Below, in pieces: positions 1 through 10,898 of a stretch of 10,898 nt of DNA; position 1 is the first letter of the stretch; every line of letters starts with the position of its first letter. This DNA comes from Candidatus Ventricola intestinavium (GTDB lineage Bacteria > Bacillota > Clostridia > Christensenellales > Aristaeellaceae): NCBI GenBank assembly GCA_018715105.1, contig DVMG01000109.1:1-10898 (forward strand), read 5' to 3'. The notes beneath the pieces are model-generated. The model was not told the origin of the DNA. It saw nothing but the letters and a program-made list of their open reading frames with translations, and did no database searches. The position numbers and the translations under genes were made by a program.

Positions 1-26
1 ACTACGTCGGGGTACACGATGTAAAG

Positions 27-3791
<3,765 letters not shown>

Positions 3792-3833
3792 CCCCACGCG
3801 GGCCGCACGCCGGGATAAAAACGTAACAACGCC

Positions 3834-3856
3834 CCGCCGCGCTGCCGGCGCGGCGG
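3834..3856 (+). promoter_or_regulatory. GC-rich hairpin in the rpoB-rpoC gap
   Basis: CCGCCGCGC (3834-3842) and GCGCGGCGG (3848-3856) form a perfect 9-bp, all-GC stem with the 5-nt loop TGCCG. No T-tract follows, so it is not an intrinsic terminator. It lies about 20 nt upstream of the rpoC Shine-Dalgarno. It could be an RNA-processing or stability element, or could set the rpoC to rpoB ratio through pausing. The structure is read directly from the sequence; the role is inference. Confidence 0.55.
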
Positions 3857-3892
3857 CGGCCTGATTTGATGTAGAGAAGGGAGTGCACCCCT

Positions 3893-7459
<3,567 letters not shown>

Positions 7460-7484
7460 AAACGGCATCGCGTGCATTTCAGAG

Positions 7485-7518
7485 CGTGCAGGCTTCCTGA
7501 ACGGGCCTGCACGTTTTT
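7485..7518 (+). terminator. Rho-independent terminator of the rpoBC operon
   Basis: The stem CGTGCAGGC (7485-7493) pairs perfectly with GCCTGCACG (7505-7513) around an 11-nt loop, and TTTTT follows at 7514-7518. It starts 25 nt after the rpoC stop codon. This is a standard intrinsic terminator and indicates that the rpoBC transcript ends here. Confidence 0.9.
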
Positions 7519-7561
7519 AACATGCCGGCGCAGGAGCGGAGAGGCGGGCGGAAATACGAAA

Positions 7562-7596
7562 GCGGGGAGCGAAGGACTCAGTCCTTCGCTCCCCGC
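7562..7596 (-). terminator. Likely terminator of the minus-strand TetR operon
   Basis: A perfect 16-bp inverted repeat (7562-7577 with 7581-7596) has only a 3-nt loop. Read on the minus strand the stem is followed by TTTCGTATTT, a broken but T-rich tract. On the plus strand no T-tract follows. It lies about 75 bp beyond the TetR stop codon at 7672 and faces the rpoC terminator, as expected between convergent operons. The T-tract is imperfect, so efficiency is uncertain. Confidence 0.65.
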
Positions 7597-7671
7597 GGCT
7601 TATACTTCATCGGGGGAAAGCGAGAAAAAGCAGGAAAGATGCCCCTTTTTTTTCGGCGGGAACCATCGGAT

Positions 7672-8310
7672 TCACGTGCCCTCACGAGCGGGGGCCAGCA
7701 TCTTTGCGACAAAGGATTGAACAAGCCCGCCGATGGAAGGGCGGGACACCGTTATTCCCGCCAGCTCCATGGCTTTCTTCTGCTTTTCCGTGGCGGTGGT
7801 GTATGGATACACGCCGAACAGAAAAGGGAAAAAGACGTAGAGAAACTCCTGGATGCCGCCCGCGGACATGCCGGGGAAAAATCGTTTCAGGCAGCGCGCG
7901 ATGGCGTCAAGCGCGCCGGCATAGGTTTTTTTAAATGCCACGAGGTTTTCCATGCGGCTGTTGCCCTCCATGTCGTAAAGGTTCATGGACATCAGCTTGA
8001 GCATGCATTCTCTCTTTTCCAATGTATGGGCGAGAGCCCGGGCAAACCCGGAGACGGACAGCGATTCAGGCTGCCGGGTCATCGCATCCAGATCCGCGAT
8101 CCAGGCTTCATGCTCCCGCTGGAGCAAGGCCAGGAAGATTTCTTCCTTTGTCTGGAAGTAGTTATAGATGGAGGTGCGTGTAAAAGAGGTTTTTGCGCCA
8201 ATATCCCGAATCGTGATCTCTTTGAAGCTCATCGTTGCATACAGCGCGGCACAGGCGTTGACGATTTCCTCCTTACGCGCGTTCGTCAATTCTTCCGAAC
8301 CCTTCGGCAT
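7672..8310 (-). CDS. TetR-family transcriptional regulator
   Basis: This 212-residue protein has the TetR-family layout. The N-terminal DNA-binding domain has its helix-turn-helix at about residues 33-52 (TIRDIGAKTSFTRTSIYNYF), followed by the usual TKEEIF. The ligand-binding and dimerisation domain is all-helical, with the aromatic-rich stretch FLYVFFPFLFGVYPY at 156-170. The start is the ATG at 8308-8310, because AAAGGAG sits 7 nt upstream on the minus strand. A longer in-frame reading to 8418 would add 36 unlikely residues that overlap the flavodoxin gene. It is the last gene of a three-gene operon, 23 bp after the flavodoxin. Two matching operator-like sites at the operon promoter (9801-9816 and 9837-9852) suggest that it represses its own operon. 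The ligand is unknown. Family assignment is firm; target assignment is inference. Confidence 0.92.
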   Translation of the reverse strand: MPKGSEELTNARKEEIVNACAALYATMSFKEITIRDIGAKTSFTRTSIYNYFQTKEEIFLALLQREHEAWIADLDAMTRQPESLSVSGFARALAHTLEKRECMLKLMSMNLYDMEGNSRMENLVAFKKTYAGALDAIARCLKRFFPGMSAGGIQEFLYVFFPFLFGVYPYTTATEKQKKAMELAGITVSRPSIGGLVQSFVAKMLAPAREGT

Positions 8311-8333
8311 GACCGGTCTCCTTTCCGGCCTGC

Positions 8334-8807
8334 TCAATCCCGCAGGACATGCCTGGCCCACTCCGCCGCGCCGGAAGGGCTGAGGAGGCGCCCTTTTTCC
8401 CACTTTGCGGCGGGGCAATGGGCCTGAAGGCTCTTTTCCGCGTTTGCGATGCCGCTTCCGCCGGATGTGGCAAAGGGAATCAGCGTCTTGCCGGTGAAGT
8501 CACAGCTTTCAAGGAATGTATCCACGATGCGCGGCTCCACATACCACCAAATGGGGAAGCCGATCAACACGGTGTCATATTCTGCCATGGAGGGCAGCGG
8601 CAGGGCAATGGCGGGGCGGCAGGCGGGATCCTGCATCTCCAGGGTGCTGCGGCTTGTCTTCACCGTCCAGTCCAGGTCGGCGTGGGTGTAAGGCTGCTGC
8701 GGGCGGATCTCATACAGATCTGCGCCGGTGGCAGTGGCCATCTCTCTGGCCGCACGGGCGGTTACGCCGCTGGCGGAAAAATAAGCGATCAAAGCTTTTT
8801 TGCGCAT
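8334..8807 (-). CDS. Flavodoxin-family FMN-binding protein
   Basis: This 157-residue protein has a flavodoxin-like fold and probably binds FMN to carry electrons or reduce a small substrate in the cytoplasm. The phosphate-binding loop is at residues 9-20 (YFSASGVTARAA), after the first beta strand KKALIAY. GFPIWWYVEP at 83-92 and FATSGGSGI at 112-120 match the two loops that hold the isoalloxazine ring. The sequence resembles the short clostridial flavodoxins often annotated as flavodoxin_4, rather than the classic long-loop FldA type. The start is the ATG at 8805-8807, with GAAGGAG 9 nt upstream. An in-frame GTG at 8823-8825 lies on the ribosome binding site itself and is less likely. It is the middle gene of the operon, 23 bp after the DUF362 gene and 23 bp before tetR. 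The partner and substrate cannot be read from the sequence. Confidence 0.9.
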   Translation of the reverse strand: MRKKALIAYFSASGVTARAAREMATATGADLYEIRPQQPYTHADLDWTVKTSRSTLEMQDPACRPAIALPLPSMAEYDTVLIGFPIWWYVEPRIVDTFLESCDFTGKTLIPFATSGGSGIANAEKSLQAHCPAAKWEKGRLLSPSGAAEWARHVLRD

Positions 8808-8830
8808 ATCTATGCACTCCTTCACCTGTT

Positions 8831-9721
8831 TTACAGCTCGACCAGCTGATATTGACGGGAACCATAGCCCAGCGCGGCGGCGGCCTCGATGGTATGGATG
8901 CCGTTACGGCTGTTCACCCTCTCCATGAAATGCTCTTTGCCGGGATCGTCGGAGCGGAGCACCAGGTCGATGCAGGCCTGATCGATGGCGACCGGATCCA
9001 GCGAAGAGAGGATGCCGATATCCTTCATGCAGGGGTCTTCAGCCACAACGCAGCAATCACAGTCCACAGAAAGATTCTTCATCACATTGATAAAAGCGAT
9101 CTTTCCTCGGAAGTGTTCCATCACGCTGGAAGCGGCATCCGCCATGGCTTCGGGGAATGCTTCGCTGTCGGCATGCAGCTCCCATGTCTTAAAGCGGTCG
9201 TCGGTTTTGCCGGCCGAGTGAATCAGCGCCTTCCCCGCGCGGGATGCGCAGCCGATGGCCAGCTGTTTCAGAGCGCCGCCGTAGCCGCCGGCGGGATGGC
9301 CCTTAAAGTGGGCAAGCACCAGCATGGAATCATACTGGACGATGTTCTTCCCCACATGGTTTTCCCGCAGGATTTTCCCGTTGGGAATGGGCCAGACCAC
9401 ATCCGGGCCTTCTGCGTCCATCAGATCCACATCAAAATACGCCGTCCAGCCGTGTTCCTCCAGAAGTTTCCGATGGGCGTCCGTGTGATCCCGCACGCCG
9501 CCGGCCGCGTCGCCGTAGGCGGTGTTGCATTCCACAATCGTGCCCTGTACCTCTTCGACCATGGGCTTCCAGAATTCGGGACGGAGGAAGTTCTGATTGC
9601 CCTTTTCGCCGGAGTGCACCTTCACGGCCACTTTGCCGGGCAGCTCGATGCCCAAAGCGTGATACAGCTTCACAACCGCTTCCGGTGTGATCTCCCGGGT
9701 GAAATAAACGTTCGCTGCCAT
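8831..9721 (-). CDS. DUF362 domain-containing protein
   Basis: This 296-residue protein belongs to the DUF362 family, sometimes annotated as an uncharacterised Fe-S centre protein (COG2768-like). Family-like segments are VAVKVHSGEKGNQNFLRPEF at 31-50, LAHFKGHPAGGYGGALKQL at 136-154, and the C-terminal DIGILSSLDPVAIDQACIDL at 234-253. A cysteine cluster, C221, C223 and C224 (VDCDCC), with C231 shortly after, could bind a metal or Fe-S cluster. No separate ferredoxin-type CxxCxxCxxxCP motif is present, unlike some relatives. No signal peptide or membrane helix is seen, so it is probably cytoplasmic. The start is the ATG at 9719-9721, with AAAGGAGG 7 nt upstream. The frame stays open to 9868, but that would run through the promoter. 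It is the first gene of the operon with the flavodoxin, which hints at electron transfer; the reaction is unknown. Confidence 0.9.
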   Translation of the reverse strand: MAANVYFTREITPEAVVKLYHALGIELPGKVAVKVHSGEKGNQNFLRPEFWKPMVEEVQGTIVECNTAYGDAAGGVRDHTDAHRKLLEEHGWTAYFDVDLMDAEGPDVVWPIPNGKILRENHVGKNIVQYDSMLVLAHFKGHPAGGYGGALKQLAIGCASRAGKALIHSAGKTDDRFKTWELHADSEAFPEAMADAASSVMEHFRGKIAFINVMKNLSVDCDCCVVAEDPCMKDIGILSSLDPVAIDQACIDLVLRSDDPGKEHFMERVNSRNGIHTIEAAAALGYGSRQYQLVEL

Positions 9722-9800
9722 GTCCAATCCTCCTTTACCTGTCGCGCCGGACGGGTTTTGCGCGTTTGCGGGCGGCCTGCGGCCCTGAACCGGCTTCCCG

Positions 9801-9816
9801 TTCTGACGCTGTGTCA
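9801..9816. promoter_or_regulatory. Putative TetR operator, start-site copy
   Basis: TTCTGACGCTGTGTCA contains the dyad TGACG-CTG-TGTCA (9804-9816). It shares TTCTGAC-NNN-GTGTCA with the copy at 9837-9852. It covers roughly +2 to +18 of the predicted minus-strand transcript, a position where a bound repressor would block initiation. That the operon's TetR protein binds here is inference. Confidence 0.65.
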
Positions 9817-9824
9817 GCATTGCT

Positions 9825-9853
9825 ATTCTAGCATGGTTCTGACATGGTGTCAA
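9825..9853 (-). promoter_or_regulatory. Sigma-A-type promoter of the DUF362-flavodoxin-tetR operon
   Basis: On the minus strand TTGACA (9853-9848) and TAGAAT (9830-9825) are separated by exactly 17 bp. The predicted start of transcription is near 9818, which gives a leader of about 97 nt before the DUF362 ATG. The -35 box lies inside one of two operator-like repeats. Confidence 0.82.
9837..9852. promoter_or_regulatory. Putative TetR operator, -35 copy
   Basis: TTCTGACATGGTGTCA contains a perfect dyad TGACA-TGG-TGTCA (9840-9852) that overlaps the minus-strand -35 box. It is the second copy of the element at 9801-9816, displaced by 36 bp. Binding by the operon's TetR protein is inferred from position, symmetry and the paired arrangement. 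Confidence 0.65.
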
Positions 9854-9912
9854 TAGATGCCGAAGCATTTTCTCCCAAAGATCCGGATGTTCTGCCCCAC
9901 AGGGTGTGGAAG

Positions 9913-9924
9913 CAGGAATTCCTG
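9913..9924. repeat. 12-bp perfect palindrome between the divergent promoters
   Basis: CAGGAATTCCTG reads the same on both strands. It lies between the minus-strand promoter at 9825-9853 and the plus-strand promoter at 9973-10001. It could be a protein-binding site, but only one copy was noticed and chance cannot be excluded. Confidence 0.35.
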
Positions 9925-9931
9925 AAAATAA

Positions 9932-9963
9932 TGAATTTCGATTTATTTATATTGAATTTCGAT
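9932..9963. promoter_or_regulatory. Paired 11-bp direct repeats upstream of the DUF2975 promoter
   Basis: TGAATTTCGAT occurs at 9932-9942 and again at 9953-9963, exactly 21 bp apart, about two turns of the helix, so both copies face the same side of the DNA. The second copy ends 9 bp before the -35 box at 9973. The stretch is very AT-rich and may also act as an UP element. A shorter match, ATTTCGA, recurs at 10825-10831 behind the operon. The spacing suggests cooperative binding by a regulator, perhaps the YozG-like protein encoded downstream; this is inference. Confidence 0.55.
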
Positions 9964-9972
9964 AATAAATGA

Positions 9973-10001
9973 TTGACATACGATGCAATGCGTGGTAAGA
10001 T
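9973..10001 (+). promoter_or_regulatory. Sigma-A-type promoter of the DUF2975-HTH operon
   Basis: TTGACA (9973-9978) and TAAGAT (9996-10001) are separated by 17 bp. The expected transcription start is near 10008, directly at the AGGAGG Shine-Dalgarno (10008-10013). The untranslated leader would be only about 14 nt, so the ribosome binding site would sit at the very 5' end of the mRNA. Confidence 0.8.
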
Positions 10002-10021
10002 ACTGGCAGGAGGTGATTCCC

Positions 10022-10558
10022 GTGAAGGAAAGAGGAAATGCCGGGGTAAGAAACGCCACGAGCCGCTGCGGAGCGGATGCGGTGTTCACCGCGTTGCAGG
10101 CGGCGACCCTCATAGCCGGCGTGCTGGGCACGCTGTTTGCGCTGCTGCTGGGATGGATTGGCCTGACGTGGCTCTCCATCGCCCTGGAGGATCATGCCGT
10201 CCGCATGCTGATGGCCTGTGGGATAGGTTTTGCCGTCCTCTTCACGGTCAGCGTGATGTGCTATGGGGCGTTGACGGCATTTTTTGGGATGTGCGGGAGG
10301 TTGAAGAGAGAGACGGCCTTTACGGAAAACAATGAGCAGGCTATACGGCGGATTGCCCGCTGCTTTGCCGTGTGCGCGGCTGTCCTGGCTCTTGCGCTGC
10401 CGCCGCTGCGGCTGCTTATCGGCGAGACGGTCCTTCCGACGATCTATATCGCTGTGATCGCGTTCCTGTTCGGGTTTGTTGCGCTGCTGGCGCACGCGCT
10501 GTGCCTGCTCGTGCGCCGCGCGCATGCGCTTCAGATGGACAGCGACCTGACCATATGA
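10022..10558 (+). CDS. DUF2975 (YoaS-like) four-helix membrane protein
   Basis: This 178-residue integral membrane protein of the DUF2975 type is similar in layout to B. subtilis YoaS, whose function is not established. Four hydrophobic segments lie at about residues 21-45, 62-90, 112-133 and 140-164. The loop after helix 2 reads RETAFTENNEQAIRRIA (96-112), matching the family pattern of an aromatic residue, a short spacer, N, then a basic helix. The start is the GTG at 10022-10024, with the near-perfect AGGAGGTGAT at 10008-10017 leaving 8 nt between AGGAGG and the start. An upstream in-frame ATG at 9983 falls inside the promoter and is rejected. The YozG-like HTH gene follows after 12 bp, the arrangement known for yoaS-yozG. 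No signal peptide or catalytic motif was seen. Confidence 0.87.
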   Translation: MKERGNAGVRNATSRCGADAVFTALQAATLIAGVLGTLFALLLGWIGLTWLSIALEDHAVRMLMACGIGFAVLFTVSVMCYGALTAFFGMCGRLKRETAFTENNEQAIRRIARCFAVCAAVLALALPPLRLLIGETVLPTIYIAVIAFLFGFVALLAHALCLLVRRAHALQMDSDLTI

Positions 10559-10570
10559 GGGAGGGTTTTG

Positions 10571-10780
10571 ATGATTCGTGTGGATCTGGATGTGATGCTC
10601 GCGCGCAGAAAGATGAGCCTAACCGAGCTTTCCCAGCGCGTGGGCATTACCATGGCGAACTTGTCCATTCTCAAAAACGGACGTGCGCGCGCCGTGCGCC
10701 TGGAGACGCTCAACGCCATATGCAAAGCGCTTGCGTGCCAGCCGGGGGATCTGCTGGTTTATGAAGAGGATGAAGCGTAA
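10571..10780 (+). CDS. YozG-like XRE/Cro-CI family transcriptional regulator
   Basis: This 69-residue protein is almost entirely one Cro/CI-type helix-turn-helix domain. It begins MIRVDLDVMLARRKMSLTEL, and the DNA-binding helices fall at about residues 17-37 (SLTELSQRVGITMANLSILK). LETLNAICKALACQPGDLL at 44-62 closes the five-helix fold. This is the pattern of YozG-like regulators that accompany DUF2975 membrane proteins. The start is the ATG at 10571, with GGGAGG (10559-10564) 6 nt upstream. A TTG one codon earlier is possible but less likely. The gene is 12 bp after the DUF2975 gene and surely cotranscribed. The short acidic tail EEDEA has no clear role. It may regulate its own promoter through the direct repeats at 9932-9963, and the membrane partner may modulate it; both are inference. 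Confidence 0.92.
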   Translation: MIRVDLDVMLARRKMSLTELSQRVGITMANLSILKNGRARAVRLETLNAICKALACQPGDLLVYEEDEA

Positions 10781-10898
10781 AAGATATGCCTATTCTGACT
10801 TGATTGTTTATTTTAAATAAACAGATTTCGAAGAATGCGTGCGTGAAAAAGGAAAGAGTTTAGCAAATATAAATTGTAAGTCATGAATGTAAAGTCCA
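10781..10898. other. AT-rich non-coding end of the window
   Basis: After the HTH gene the composition drops to roughly one third GC, far below the genes. No supported gene, promoter or RNA was found. It contains the AT-rich palindrome at 10805-10823 and a copy of ATTTCGA at 10825-10831. An ATG at 10883 opens a frame to the edge but has no ribosome binding site at a useful distance. Confidence 0.6.
10805..10823. repeat. AT-rich palindrome downstream of the HTH gene
   Basis: TGTTTATT (10805-10812) and AATAAACA (10816-10823) form a perfect 8-bp inverted repeat around TTA. It has little GC and no following T-tract on either strand, so it would be a weak terminator at best. A protein-binding site is the other possibility. 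Confidence 0.45.

Noticed and set aside
7646..7653. A run of eight T residues as a second plus-strand terminator
   Set aside because: No convincing GC stem precedes it, and the rpoC transcript already ends at 7518.
8311..8418. A 36-codon N-terminal extension of the TetR gene
   Set aside because: It overlaps the flavodoxin gene and adds a Pro/Arg-rich run unlike any TetR N-terminus. The ATG at 8310 has AAAGGAG at the right distance.
7522..8427. A 301-codon plus-strand frame across the TetR gene
   Set aside because: It is the mirror of the TetR frame and starts just after the rpoC terminator with no promoter. The TetR reading has a clear domain and ribosome binding site.
8516..9856. A 446-codon plus-strand frame across the flavodoxin and DUF362 genes
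   Set aside because: It is in codon register with the real minus-strand genes, has no ribosome binding site, and shows no family features.
9722..9868. A 49-codon N-terminal extension of the DUF362 gene
   Set aside because: It would run through the -10 box, -35 box and operators, and the ATG at 9721 has an ideal ribosome binding site.
9947..10525. A 192-codon minus-strand frame opposite the DUF2975 gene
   Set aside because: The translation is Gln/Arg/His-rich without family features. The plus-strand gene has a promoter, a perfect Shine-Dalgarno, four membrane helices and the expected partner gene.
10883..10898. Start of a further plus-strand gene at the right edge
   Set aside because: Only five codons are visible and no ribosome binding site lies at a suitable distance.

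Overview
The window looks like a chromosomal piece of a GC-rich anaerobic Firmicute, most likely class Clostridia. RpoB and RpoC follow the clostridial pattern: no large proteobacterial or actinobacterial insertions, and an RpoC N-terminus of the kind (M)-E-L-x-N-x-x-S-I-x-I. Ribosome binding sites are strong AGGAGG types with 6-9 nt spacing, and start codons include TTG and GTG. The accessory families (a clostridial-type flavodoxin, a DUF362 protein and a YoaS/YozG-like pair) fit as well. A GC-rich, less-studied clostridial order is plausible, but the sequence seen here does not fix the genus.

Bases 1-7518 hold the housekeeping part: rpoB (beta subunit of RNA polymerase) and rpoC (beta' subunit), both on the + strand. 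They are separated by about 100 bp that contain a very GC-rich hairpin without a U-tract. rpoC starts at TTG and ends at a clear rho-independent terminator. All active-site and zinc-binding residues examined are intact. The rpoB reading frame is open to the left edge, and its true start is probably just outside the window.

Bases 7519-9900 hold a minus-strand operon, transcribed in the order DUF362 protein, flavodoxin, TetR-family regulator, with two 23-bp gaps. It ends in a convergent 16-bp perfect hairpin facing the rpoC terminator. Its promoter is a textbook TTGACA-17-TAGAAT, flanked by two copies of a 16-bp operator-like element (TTCTGAC-NNN-GTGTCA) set 36 bp apart. One overlaps the -35 box and the other lies at the predicted transcription start. 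The simplest reading is a redox module kept off by its own TetR repressor until an unknown ligand appears.

Bases 9901-10898 hold a divergent + strand pair: a four-helix membrane protein of the DUF2975/YoaS type and a 69-residue YozG-like Cro/CI helix-turn-helix protein. Their promoter (TTGACA-17-TAAGAT) is preceded by two 11-bp direct repeats exactly 21 bp apart, a good candidate binding site for the small HTH protein. The last 118 bases are AT-rich with no gene that can be supported.

No tRNA, rRNA, CRISPR array, transposase, integrase or attachment site was recognised. The genes are known families. The most interesting undescribed matter is the regulation of the two small accessory operons and the unknown function of the DUF362/flavodoxin pair.
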